Positions 7,618 to 15,540 of a DNA stretch of 64,000 bases are shown piece after piece. Made by a program: the position numbers and the translations under genes. Numbering within the stretch: the stretch's first letter is position 1; every line of letters starts with the position of its first letter. The notes beneath the pieces were generated by a model. It saw nothing but the letters and a program-made list of their open reading frames with translations, searched no databases and was not told where the DNA came from. The stretch spans positions 186,001-250,000 of the forward strand of contig NZ_FNYS01000003.1 of the NCBI RefSeq assembly GCF_900109075.1. Reading direction: 5' to 3'. This DNA comes from Myroides marinus (lineage in GTDB: Bacteria; Bacteroidota; Bacteroidia; Flavobacteriales; Flavobacteriaceae).

Positions 7618-8622
7618 ATGGATTCATTAACACAAATTATACTAGGAGCTGCTGTTGGTAACGCTATAGCTGGTCGTAAGATTGGCAATAAAGCGATACT
7701 TTACGGAGCTATTGCAGGTACTATACCTGACTTAGATATTTTGTCTGTTTATTTTACTGACCCTATCACTGCTGTTGAAGTACATCGTGGTTTTACACAT
7801 TCTATTCTCTTTGCTTTATTTGGAGGTGCTATCTTAGGGTATCTAATGTACTTGATTGAAAGGAAAAATAAAGTAACCATAGAAGAAGGTTTCTGGTTGT
7901 TCTTTTGGGGGTTCTTTACCCATGCTCTTTTAGATATGTTTACCACTTGGGGAACACGTTTACTATGGCCTTTTGATTATTCTTTTGCTTTTAAGTCTAT
8001 ATTCGTCATAGACCCTTTATATACTTTACCCTTTGCTTACTTCTTAATTCGCTCTATGCGAGAAAAGATAGATATGAATAAGAGGATGTATTATAATCGT
8101 ATGGGGTTTTATGTGAGTTCTAGTTATCTGTTTATAACATTAGCGCTAAAGGCATTTGCTTTTTATAGCTTTACAGATGCTTTGTCTAAACAAGGAATTA
8201 AGTATACAGAAATGTCTGTAAAACCAACAGTGATGAATACTATCTTATGGAATGCTATTGTAGAGACAGAGGATTCGTTCCTAATAGGTGAATATTCGTT
8301 CTTTGACCATTCACCGATTACTTTTCAAGAGTTTCCTAAAAATAAAGTATTGATTAAGTCACTAGAGAATCATCCTCTAATTGTTAGGTTAGTTGATATA
8401 AGTGAAGGATACTATACCTTCTCTGAGAAGAAAGAAGAAATTTACTTTAATGATTTGCGATTTGGATTATTAAAGAATGAGGGAGAAGAGGTGCAGTTTG
8501 CGTTTAGTTATCGTTTTTACTTGGATAACAAAGGAGAACTACAGGCAGAAGAGGTTAAAAAAGACCGTAAAGATGGCGTTAAATTACTTAAAAAGCTTTG
8601 GGTTAGACTTCAAGGAATTTAA
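7618..8622 (+). CDS. YdjM/DUF457-type membrane-bound metal-dependent hydrolase
   Basis: A 334-residue inner-membrane protein. The N-terminus has the family signature MDSLTQIILGAAVGNAIAGR, with an acidic metal-site motif GTIPDLDIL and the histidine pair VHRGFTHS (about residues 60-66), followed by LFWGFFTHALLDMFTTWGT with further histidine and aspartate. Four to five transmembrane helices fill residues 20-180; a soluble C-terminal domain follows. E. coli YdjM is part of the SOS response, but no LexA-type site is visible here. The hydrolysed substrate is unknown. TATTTTTG 11 bp before the ATG suggests a nearly leaderless message. Confidence 0.85.
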   Translation: MDSLTQIILGAAVGNAIAGRKIGNKAILYGAIAGTIPDLDILSVYFTDPITAVEVHRGFTHSILFALFGGAILGYLMYLIERKNKVTIEEGFWLFFWGFFTHALLDMFTTWGTRLLWPFDYSFAFKSIFVIDPLYTLPFAYFLIRSMREKIDMNKRMYYNRMGFYVSSSYLFITLALKAFAFYSFTDALSKQGIKYTEMSVKPTVMNTILWNAIVETEDSFLIGEYSFFDHSPITFQEFPKNKVLIKSLENHPLIVRLVDISEGYYTFSEKKEEIYFNDLRFGLLKNEGEEVQFAFSYRFYLDNKGELQAEEVKKDRKDGVKLLKKLWVRLQGI

Positions 8623-8674
8623 TTAATGTATTTCATCCCATTTTAACTATTATAATACTAACTTATCTTTACTA

Positions 8675-9634
8675 ATGTCTGTATATCAAAAGCATCTTCT
8701 TACTATTGTCTTAGAACAACTCCCAGAAGGAGTTAAACTTGTTGACTTTTTATCAGAGTTAGTGCATTTAAGCAAAGAAGCTTGCTATAGACGAATAAGA
8801 TGTGAAGTAGAGTTTACCTTATCAGAAGTTGTACTAATAGCTAAGGCATTGAATATTAATTTGACTTCTCTTGTGATTAGAGAAGGAGGGGAGAAAGTAA
8901 CTTGTAATCTTAGAGTAGTTGAAGAAGATACTCTAGTAAATAGTTATATAAAGAAGTTAGAGGCTGATTTAAATGTATTAGAGGGCTTTGATTCTAAATC
9001 TCAGCACTCAATACATTTTGTATGTAAAAATCTACCAGAGCTATTCTATTTTAGTTATGAAGGGTTGATTAAGCTTCGCCTATTAAAAATGCAATTAAAT
9101 CAAGGAGGAGTTAAACCTCAACAGACTTTTAATCAGATTGTATTGACTTCTTCTCTTAAGAAGGTACATGACCAATATTGGAAAGCATTGACAGACTTTA
9201 AATTAATTGTTTATTTAGGGCCTGATTTGTTAATGGGTATCTTACGTGATATTGAGTTTTTTACTAAGATTAATCTTTTGACTTCAGAAAACAGACTTCT
9301 ATTACTTGAAGAGTTAAAAGCAATCTTAGATTTAATAAGTGAAATAGGAAACACGGGTATGTTTAGAAATAAGGAGATCGATCTTTATATTTCGCATATT
9401 ATTATTGAGCTTTCTCAGACTTACTTAAAATCAGAAGGATTAGAAACAACAATACTAGAATTAGAATTTCCCAATAGTTTATTGTCTTTCGATGCCTCTT
9501 TTAATGCTGCACAGTCACACCAATTAAGTGTAGTTAAACGAACGTCTACATTAATTTCTCAATCAGCAGAGGTCGAAAAAATAGCTTATCTAAATAGACA
9601 AAGAACAATCTTAAACGATATAAAGAGCAATTAG
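8675..9634 (+). CDS. HTH-containing regulator-like protein of unknown family
   Basis: A 319-residue cytoplasmic protein. The first 75 residues look like a DNA-binding helix-turn-helix: FLSELVHLSKEACYRRIR then EVEFTLSEVVLIAKALN, where SKEACYRRIRCEVEFTLSE matches the pattern of a Bacteroidota family of putative regulators. The remaining 240 residues are mainly alpha-helical with no motif I recognise. The stop codon lies inside the loop of the terminator hairpin. It follows the YdjM-like gene by 52 bp and may be co-transcribed with it. Function unknown; a transcription regulator is the most likely role. Confidence 0.6.
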   Translation: MSVYQKHLLTIVLEQLPEGVKLVDFLSELVHLSKEACYRRIRCEVEFTLSEVVLIAKALNINLTSLVIREGGEKVTCNLRVVEEDTLVNSYIKKLEADLNVLEGFDSKSQHSIHFVCKNLPELFYFSYEGLIKLRLLKMQLNQGGVKPQQTFNQIVLTSSLKKVHDQYWKALTDFKLIVYLGPDLLMGILRDIEFFTKINLLTSENRLLLLEELKAILDLISEIGNTGMFRNKEIDLYISHIIIELSQTYLKSEGLETTILELEFPNSLLSFDASFNAAQSHQLSVVKRTSTLISQSAEVEKIAYLNRQRTILNDIKSN

Positions 9635-9647
9635 TTGCTCTTTTTTT
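9622..9647 (+). terminator. Terminator overlapping the HTH gene stop codon
   Basis: Stem AAAGAGCAA/TTGCTCTTT with loop TTAG, then T-tract. The TAG stop at 9632-9634 is in the loop, so the hairpin arm encodes the last residues. Confidence 0.8.
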
Positions 9648-9805
9648 ATGTTGTATTCCTAAAGTATCTTGTCAATGCTTTATGTTCTTGTTTTTCGCTA
9701 AAAGACAAAATAGGATAGTTTGTTTTCGATTTTAGACACAAAAATGCCTTAGTTTATGGTTGATATAGTTGTTACTTGCAGGTCAACAGAATAGAGATTA
9801 TAGAT

Positions 9806-11095
9806 ATGGCTAATAGAAATTTTACACTAGGAATAGAACAAGCGAGAACTTTAGATCAACAAGATGTATTAAGTAAATTTAAAGACAGGTTTTATCCGTT
9901 ATCAGGTAATAAAATCTATATGGACGGCAATTCGCTAGGATTAGCCTCTAAAGATGCAGAGCAAGCCTTGTTAAAGGTGATGGAAGTGTGGAAGAATGAA
10001 GGAATCCTAATTTGGAATGCAGATAATGGGCATTATTTTAATTATGGTAAAAACCTTGGAGCACGAGTAGGTAAATTGCTTAACGCAGAAGCTAATGAAG
10101 TAATGATCACGGCGAATACTACATTAAATATCCATCAAGCAATAGCAACTTTTTGGAAACCTACAAAAGAGAGATATAAGATATTAGTAGATGATCTTAA
10201 TTTTCCAACGGACAGATATGCTATAGATAGTCAGATTGCTCTTAAAGGTATGTGTATTGACGAGGTAATTAAGATTGTACCTAGTCAAGATGGTGTCTTT
10301 ATAGATGAGCAGGCTGTGATAGAAGCAATGACTGAAGAGGTAGCAGTTATTCTGTTGCCATCAGTATTATATAGAAGTTCTCAATTATTAGACATGGAGC
10401 GCCTGACTAAAGAAGCACATAAGAGAGGTATTTATATCGGTTTTGATCTATGTCATTCAATAGGAGCTGTAGCTCATGATTTTAAGACTGTTCAACCAGA
10501 TTTTGCTATTTGGTGTAATTATAAATACCTATCAGCAGGACCAGGTTCTACAGCAGGTATTTATATTAATCAAAAGCACTTTGACAAACAAGTAGGCTTA
10601 GCAGGTTGGTTTGGCAATAAAGATGAGACGCAGTTTCAGTTAAAACATCAGTTTGACCAAGCATTAGATATTACAGCTTATCAGACCGGTACACCTAATA
10701 TATTTTCGATGGCACCATTAGAAGGGGTGATGAATATATATGAAGAAGCAGGAATGGTTAATGTAAGGGCTAAATCCTTAAACTTAACAGCTTATATGAT
10801 GTATCTAATAGAAGAGCGTCTTGGAGCCTATGGGTATTCGTATAATAATGAGACTGAAGATAGTAAAAGAGGAGGTCATGTGGCTCTAGTGCACGATGAA
10901 GCATACCGTATTTGTCTAACTTTAAAGCAACATAATTTTATACCTGATTACAGAGAACCAAATGTAATCCGTTTGGCTCCTATAGCCTTATATAATTCAT
11001 ACGAAGAGGTTTATAAGTTAATAGATACCCTAGAATTGATTGGTAAAAATAAAGAGTGGAATAACTTTAGTAATGAAAGAGCGATAGTTATTTAA
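9806..11095 (+). CDS. kynU: Kynureninase
   Basis: A 429-residue PLP enzyme that splits kynurenine into anthranilate and alanine (or 3-hydroxykynurenine to 3-hydroxyanthranilate). Motifs: YMDGNSLGLASKDA near the N-terminus, VMITANTTLNIHQ, the PLP aspartate in GFDLCHSIGAVAHDF, and the PLP lysine in WCNYKYLSAGPGS (about residue 240). A TTG-initiated frame begins at 9776, but alignment-like sequence begins at ATG 9806. No other kynurenine-pathway gene is within the window, so tryptophan dioxygenase and formamidase must be elsewhere if the pathway is complete. Length agrees with the family. Confidence 0.93.
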   Translation: MANRNFTLGIEQARTLDQQDVLSKFKDRFYPLSGNKIYMDGNSLGLASKDAEQALLKVMEVWKNEGILIWNADNGHYFNYGKNLGARVGKLLNAEANEVMITANTTLNIHQAIATFWKPTKERYKILVDDLNFPTDRYAIDSQIALKGMCIDEVIKIVPSQDGVFIDEQAVIEAMTEEVAVILLPSVLYRSSQLLDMERLTKEAHKRGIYIGFDLCHSIGAVAHDFKTVQPDFAIWCNYKYLSAGPGSTAGIYINQKHFDKQVGLAGWFGNKDETQFQLKHQFDQALDITAYQTGTPNIFSMAPLEGVMNIYEEAGMVNVRAKSLNLTAYMMYLIEERLGAYGYSYNNETEDSKRGGHVALVHDEAYRICLTLKQHNFIPDYREPNVIRLAPIALYNSYEEVYKLIDTLELIGKNKEWNNFSNERAIVI

Positions 11096-11151
11096 ATAAT
11101 ACTCATACAGCACCATAGGTCTTTTATTAAAACTAGACTTTAAAATTGATT

Positions 11152-11189
11152 AAAAAAGGCTTTTAAACATAGGTGTTAAAAGCCTTTTT
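11152..11189 (+). terminator. Terminator after kynU
   Basis: Stem AAAAAGGCTTTTAA paired with TTAAAAGCCTTTTT across a 9-nt loop; the 3' arm ends in the T-tract. Confidence 0.85.
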
Positions 11190-11228
11190 ATATTTAGTTT
11201 TACTGCTGTATAAAATCCAGAATAAAGC

Positions 11229-11792
11229 ATGATTATAGACATTAATCAACACAAAATATCAATAGGTAGTAAATATGATATTTATGTAGATAGAGAGAAG
11301 AAATACTTTGGAGATCAGAAGATCTTTAGATTGTTCGCTGAGATTCATCTGTCTTCAGAAGAGACTAAACAACAGGTGTTTATGGTGAAGAAAAAGTTCT
11401 TTTTTATCTACCCAACTTATGTATTGACTGATGCTAGAGGGCGAGAGGCTAAATTAGAAATGAAGTCATATTGGAAAACACATTATCAGTGTACGTATAA
11501 TCAAAAAGTATATGATATTTATCCTCATAGAGGACGCAAGTGTTCTGTGTTTGAAAACGGAAAGCAAGTAGCTTGGTGGGATAAAGCAAGTGTATCTTGG
11601 TTTAATGGAGATAATTATCAAATCACTGCTAATGATGATGCAGATCAGCAATTCTTGATTGCTTGTTGTTTAGCTTATGATAACTATACTTATAAATCAC
11701 AAGATAAAGGACTGTTTAATTATGATATAGGTAATTTAATTTTTCAAAACAGAAGTTTTGATAAAACTTGGACACCTAAGCAATCTATATAG
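11229..11792 (+). CDS. LURP-one/tubby-like beta-barrel protein (tentative)
   Basis: A 187-residue soluble protein with no signal peptide. It is rich in predicted beta-strands: KISIGSKYDIYVDREKKYFG, VFMVKKKFFFIYPTYVLTD, a YWKTHYQCTYN strand, and WWDKASVSWFNGDNYQITAN. The pattern of a protein that repeats short strands of the form 'glycine-X-X-Y-X-V/I' with basic turns resembles LURP-one-related (scramblase/tubby-like) proteins. That is a fold guess rather than a motif match. First gene of the accessory-looking stretch of small acidic proteins; its role there is unknown. Confidence 0.45.
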   Translation: MIIDINQHKISIGSKYDIYVDREKKYFGDQKIFRLFAEIHLSSEETKQQVFMVKKKFFFIYPTYVLTDARGREAKLEMKSYWKTHYQCTYNQKVYDIYPHRGRKCSVFENGKQVAWWDKASVSWFNGDNYQITANDDADQQFLIACCLAYDNYTYKSQDKGLFNYDIGNLIFQNRSFDKTWTPKQSI

Positions 11793-11899
11793 AAAAATAC
11801 ACAGTATATTATTTACTAATTTATGAGTAAGGACTAGGGGTATCTAGAATATATTACCTACATTTATTGTGTAAAACAAGAACCTTAAAATACGGAGAT

Positions 11900-12547
11900 A
11901 TGAGTATTATTAAAGCAACACAACAAGAACAAGATAATTTCTTTTGGAAGATTATTGATGAGTCTAATGAAGTAAAAGATTTTGATTGGGAAGAGTACGA
12001 TCAAGATGAACATATTGATCAGATGATCGACATGTTAAGTAAGACAGATAAAGAGCATTTAATCGTATTTGAAAAGGTTATGCAGCAACAGTTGCATAAG
12101 TTATATACAGCTGAAATAGCAGAGCTATATATTATTCTTAATAATGATTTCGATGTTGAAGAAGATGTGATTGACTTTGATGACACGATATCTGATGATG
12201 CTTTTATCTATTTTAGATGTTGGTTATTATTAAAAGGAAAAGACTTTGTAGCAGAAATATCTAAAGACATTCAGGCTTTTGTCAATGGAGAGTATAGCTT
12301 TGACATAGGAGATTGTGATGGTGAGGAGCTTCTGTATGTTGCAGATTTAGCTAATGAAGAGATGAATGGTGTAGAAGAGTCAGAAGAGATTAGAGATGCT
12401 ATTTATGAATCATTCCCAGAGGTAGTTAACTATGATGATGCAGATGTGAAGATGAATAGAGAAGTAAAAGGAGGAACAGAACTACAAAAACTGTATCCAG
12501 ATTTAGTAGAAGAGATTTGTGATGTCCGTTCAGACATCGAAGAATAA
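11900..12547 (+). CDS. DUF4240-like acidic protein
   Basis: A 215-residue, strongly acidic protein. Its N-terminal half follows the DUF4240 pattern: ATQQEQDNFFWKIIDES, an IVFEKVMQQQLHKLYTAEI helix, then SDDAFIYFRCWLLLKGKDF and DGEELLYVADLANEEM. An upstream TTG-initiated extension (11867) is possible, but the ATG at 11900 fits the family start. Biochemical function unknown; the compact acidic character is that of immunity proteins. It is followed by a strong terminator, so it is not in one operon with the next gene. Confidence 0.65.
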   Translation: MSIIKATQQEQDNFFWKIIDESNEVKDFDWEEYDQDEHIDQMIDMLSKTDKEHLIVFEKVMQQQLHKLYTAEIAELYIILNNDFDVEEDVIDFDDTISDDAFIYFRCWLLLKGKDFVAEISKDIQAFVNGEYSFDIGDCDGEELLYVADLANEEMNGVEESEEIRDAIYESFPEVVNYDDADVKMNREVKGGTELQKLYPDLVEEICDVRSDIEE

Positions 12548-12554
12548 ATAATGA

Positions 12555-12592
12555 GAAAAGTTTAAGGTTTTAAATCTTAAACTTTTTTTTTT
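12555..12592 (+). terminator. Terminator after the DUF4240-like gene
   Basis: Stem AAAGTTTAAG/CTTAAACTTT with a 9-nt loop and a run of ten T. Confidence 0.8.
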
Positions 12593-12647
12593 GACTAAAG
12601 CACAAGTATCAGTACCTTGAGCTATTATTTTTTTAAAAGAAAGGTAT

Positions 12648-13325
12648 ATGAAACAACCATATAAACTAGTGTTGAGAACAGTTGTTCTATTTGCATCTAT
12701 TCTTGCTGTAACTAGTGTTAGTGCTCAGCGTATAGAGAAGGATTATAAGAATAATCTAACCTATTATCACTACGGATATAATGCTAAGTTAGAGAAGAGC
12801 TTTTTCGGAGGGCTTGTATTCTCAGATAATAGAGGGAATAAAGTAGAATATTCTAAAGAGTATATAGAAAAAGAATATCCAGAACTTATAGACAATGAAG
12901 AAGGTCAAAGAATGTTTCTAATGGATCATATCAGTAGGTATAAATATACTTCAGGGTACGAAGCAGGATATAAGATAGATTTTTCAGGTAAAGTTATTAT
13001 AGAAGACAACAGAGGGAATAAAATAGAATACAGTACAGACTTCTTTGGCAATAAAGTATTCGAGGATAAAAGCAGAGGAATCAAACGTACTATAGGAAAG
13101 GATATATTAGGAACCTATAACTATAAATCGGGAAGAGAATCAGCCTCTCTAAAGAAGAATATCTTTGATCGATGGGAGTATCAAGATAGTGAGAAGAACA
13201 AAGTAGAAATGAGTATTAATACTTGGGCTAAATATCTAGCAGAGTATAGAAGTGAAGAAGCTGTTTTTCTATATTTAATCAATCAATATCTGAGTAAAGG
13301 ACAGGAGTGGAGTTGGTATTTTTAA
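12648..13325 (+). CDS. Secreted repeat-containing protein, unknown function
   Basis: A 225-residue protein with a Sec signal peptide (VVLFASILAVTSVSAQR; cleavage after VSA or AQ about residue 26). The mature part consists of short beta-rich repeats of about 25-30 residues built around D-N-R-G-N-K-(I/V)-E-Y (residues 60-70 and 120-130) and related blocks with a K-x-I/V-F/Y spacing, ending in a helical segment. The architecture recalls MORN-like strand repeats. The next gene is a clear paralogue. Nothing links it to a known pathway; export suggests periplasm or surface. Confidence 0.6.
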   Translation: MKQPYKLVLRTVVLFASILAVTSVSAQRIEKDYKNNLTYYHYGYNAKLEKSFFGGLVFSDNRGNKVEYSKEYIEKEYPELIDNEEGQRMFLMDHISRYKYTSGYEAGYKIDFSGKVIIEDNRGNKIEYSTDFFGNKVFEDKSRGIKRTIGKDILGTYNYKSGRESASLKKNIFDRWEYQDSEKNKVEMSINTWAKYLAEYRSEEAVFLYLINQYLSKGQEWSWYF

Positions 13326-13380
13326 TGATTTCATTACTTTAAGTAATACATTAATACAGGTAATTAAAAAGGCATTAAAC

Positions 13381-14013
13381 ATGAGGATTATATGTTTTGT
13401 ATTTATCGTTTTTTGTACCATTAAGCTACAAGCGCAGAAGATAGAGGTGGATAAAGATGGGAATCTATCTTGTGTTTACTTTGCAAGTTCAGCTTCATTA
13501 AAAAAAGGCTTTGCTAATAGCTTAGTTTATAAGGATAGAAACTGGAACGAAATAGAGTTTACAAAGGATTACTTAAACCTAGAATACAAAGGAATAAGAG
13601 ATGATGAGAGTTTGAGGATTAAGTTTTTTAGTGAGCTTATAGAGCGTTTTAAGCCTATTGCTAGGTATCAGGCTACTTATGAGGTAAAGGGATTCGATAG
13701 AGTTCATATCAAAAGTAAGGACAACAATGTCGATTTTGAATACAAAACCAATATTCATGGATATAAGGTTTATAAAGATCTAAATACGGGTTTTGAAGCA
13801 ACGATTAAGAAGAATATTTTTGATAATTATGAGTATAGAGCTAATGGCGATACTGCTACTTTAAAAAAGAAGTTTAACGATAGCAGGGAATACAGTGATA
13901 ACAAGAAAAATAATATTGTTATATCAAGTAAAAGGTGGAATCAATGGATAGCAAAATACCATACGGATGAAGGAGTGTTATTTTACTTAGTAAGTATATA
14001 TTTAAATGAATAA
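13381..14013 (+). CDS. Secreted paralogue of the preceding protein
   Basis: A 210-residue exported protein (signal IICFVFIVFCTIKLQAQK). It aligns with the preceding 225-residue protein over its length: AxLKKxF blocks, KNIFDNYEYR versus KNIFDRWEYQ, and a shared C-terminal pattern of tryptophan, K-Y and a helix ending in FYLVSIYLNE versus FLYLINQYL. The two are tandem duplicates that have diverged well below half identity by eye. Its stop overlaps the start of the SMI1/KNR4-like gene by 8 bp if that gene starts at its first ATG, suggesting coupling. Confidence 0.6.
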   Translation: MRIICFVFIVFCTIKLQAQKIEVDKDGNLSCVYFASSASLKKGFANSLVYKDRNWNEIEFTKDYLNLEYKGIRDDESLRIKFFSELIERFKPIARYQATYEVKGFDRVHIKSKDNNVDFEYKTNIHGYKVYKDLNTGFEATIKKNIFDNYEYRANGDTATLKKKFNDSREYSDNKKNNIVISSKRWNQWIAKYHTDEGVLFYLVSIYLNE

Positions 14014-14629
14014 GATGGCAGAAGAAATATTTATAAATAAAAAAGAAGATATCATTATTCCTTTTGATTATATCGGTGATGAGCTTTGGCAGAGTAATAC
14101 AGAGCGCATTATAACGGCTTTAGATGAATTGTGGAGCAATGATAAAGCTAATCCAATCCCAATAGAAGAAATAGAAGCTTTAGAACTAAGATTAGGAGCA
14201 AGTTTACCTGATACACTAAAGCTATTTTATCAGACTTTTGGTATAGCTGATATAGGGGAAGAGTTACAGCAGTTCAGCGATATTGATTATATAATCAAAA
14301 TATGGGAACCTCACCCAGAGTATGGGCCAGACTTTACAGCAGAAGATATGGCTGTATTGCCTTCTCTTATTACTTTTAGTGAGTATTTAGGCAATGGCAA
14401 TATGTTTTGTTTTCATAAGGATACTAAAGAGATTTATTACTTTGATCACGATAGCCAGCCTTATATCACTAAGCTTTTCAATTCTTTTGATGATTACCTA
14501 AAGGGATGTTTAGTCTTTGCACAGGCAGATCTGTTTGGAGATGTAGAGCAAGATCTAGTGGAACAGTGGGCAGAAGAGGTAGTCTGTGACCTAGTTGGAG
14601 AGGATATCGTAAGAAAATGGATGTATTAA
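14006..14629 (+). CDS. SMI1/KNR4 (SUKH) family protein
   Basis: A 207-residue acidic protein with the SUKH signature: PIPIEEIEALELRLGASLPD followed by TLKLFYQTFGIADIG, then the small-strand motif GNMFCFHKDTKEIYYFDHDS. SUKH proteins are best known as immunity proteins against bacterial polymorphic toxins. An ATG at 14015 is an alternative start without the overlap with the upstream secreted gene. No toxin gene is visible in the window, so the protein may be an orphan immunity protein or have another role. The next gene, 16 bp downstream, is another small acidic protein. Confidence 0.78.
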   Translation: MNKMAEEIFINKKEDIIIPFDYIGDELWQSNTERIITALDELWSNDKANPIPIEEIEALELRLGASLPDTLKLFYQTFGIADIGEELQQFSDIDYIIKIWEPHPEYGPDFTAEDMAVLPSLITFSEYLGNGNMFCFHKDTKEIYYFDHDSQPYITKLFNSFDDYLKGCLVFAQADLFGDVEQDLVEQWAEEVVCDLVGEDIVRKWMY

Positions 14630-14645
14630 TTAATTAGAGTAAATA

Positions 14646-15158
14646 ATGAATTGGAATGATTTTCAAAACAAGTATCAGTTTGAAGAAGTAGTATATACGC
14701 TAACTAAACAATCTATAGAGATTGTAAGTAAGTCAGCTATAAAAGAAGAACGCTTTTGTTCTTTCGCATTTAATTGTAGCGCTTATAATGGCTATGTTTT
14801 ATTGAGTTTAGATACAGATGAGCTCAATAGAGCTAGGAAGTTTTATCCACCAGATTGGACATACGAGGTAGTTGATGATTACATTGAGGAGCTGCGAGAG
14901 CTATGGGGACGTGAATATGAGCCAATAGAAGATGAATATTTCAGTATTGTTGAGAATTTGGATGATCAAGTATTGTTTGAGAATTTTACAAATGGTTTTT
15001 TAACTAGTTTGCGAAAGGTAATGGCAAGATTAGAACGAGATAAAGTACTTTCGACTTATTTAAAGACGACAACAGATGTCTGGACACTAGTAACAGAGAT
15101 AGATGCAGACGAAGAGGAGGAAGAGCGCCTATTAGAAGTAGAACGCCAAAATATTTAG
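14646..15158 (+). CDS. DUF4303-like acidic protein (tentative)
   Basis: A 170-residue acidic protein in tight arrangement (16 bp) behind the SUKH gene, almost certainly co-transcribed. The pattern of an early cysteine-phenylalanine strand (FCSFAFNCSAYNGYVLLSL), a WTYEVVDDYIEELRELWG stretch and a C-terminal amphipathic helix resembles DUF4303, a family often next to SMI1/KNR4 genes. I am not certain of this name. The last 20 residues are glutamate-rich. If the neighbour is an immunity protein, this is likely one too. Confidence 0.5.
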   Translation: MNWNDFQNKYQFEEVVYTLTKQSIEIVSKSAIKEERFCSFAFNCSAYNGYVLLSLDTDELNRARKFYPPDWTYEVVDDYIEELRELWGREYEPIEDEYFSIVENLDDQVLFENFTNGFLTSLRKVMARLERDKVLSTYLKTTTDVWTLVTEIDADEEEEERLLEVERQNI

Positions 15159-15228
15159 ACTGATAATCAGGTTTTTATTGTAAAGTTTCTTGTGTTTTTA
15201 TATATTGTAGGTATACAAGATAGATACT

Positions 15229-15498
15229 ATGAAAGAAAAGAACCAAGAGACTAAATTTATCAGAGTGTTAGGTATTGTGGCTACAGTAATGTCTATTGCA
15301 ATGTATGTGTCTTATATACCTCAGATCATAGGTAATCTAAACGGAAATAAAAGTGATTATATACAGCCTTTAGTAGCATCTATAAATTGTTCTCTTTGGG
15401 TCGTATATGGGGTAAAGAAGAAAGGCTGGCCTATAGCATCAGCCAATGCACCAGGTGTGTTATTTGGATTGTTTGCCTGTATTACAGCATTGATATAA
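15229..15498 (+). CDS. SemiSWEET-type sugar transporter
   Basis: An 89-residue integral membrane protein with three transmembrane helices. The PQ-loop motif is in YVSYIPQIIGNL (residues 26-37), followed by the family's QPLVASINCSLWVVYG and a third helix starting at ASANAPGVLFG. These features match bacterial SemiSWEETs, which dimerise to form a small sugar uniporter. The stop codon lies in the left arm of a perfect bidirectional terminator shared with the convergent MFS gene. Substrate unknown. Confidence 0.85.
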   Translation: MKEKNQETKFIRVLGIVATVMSIAMYVSYIPQIIGNLNGNKSDYIQPLVASINCSLWVVYGVKKKGWPIASANAPGVLFGLFACITALI

Positions 15499-15540
15499 AG
15501 TAAAAGGGAGAGTATACCACATACTCTCCCTTTTACTTTA
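15496..15540. terminator. Perfect 20-bp bidirectional terminator
   Basis: Arms of 20 bp with a 5-nt loop (ACCAC). The arms carry the stop codons of both convergent genes: TAA at 15496-15498 for SemiSWEET and the complement of TAA at 15538-15540 for the MFS transporter. Confidence 0.9.
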
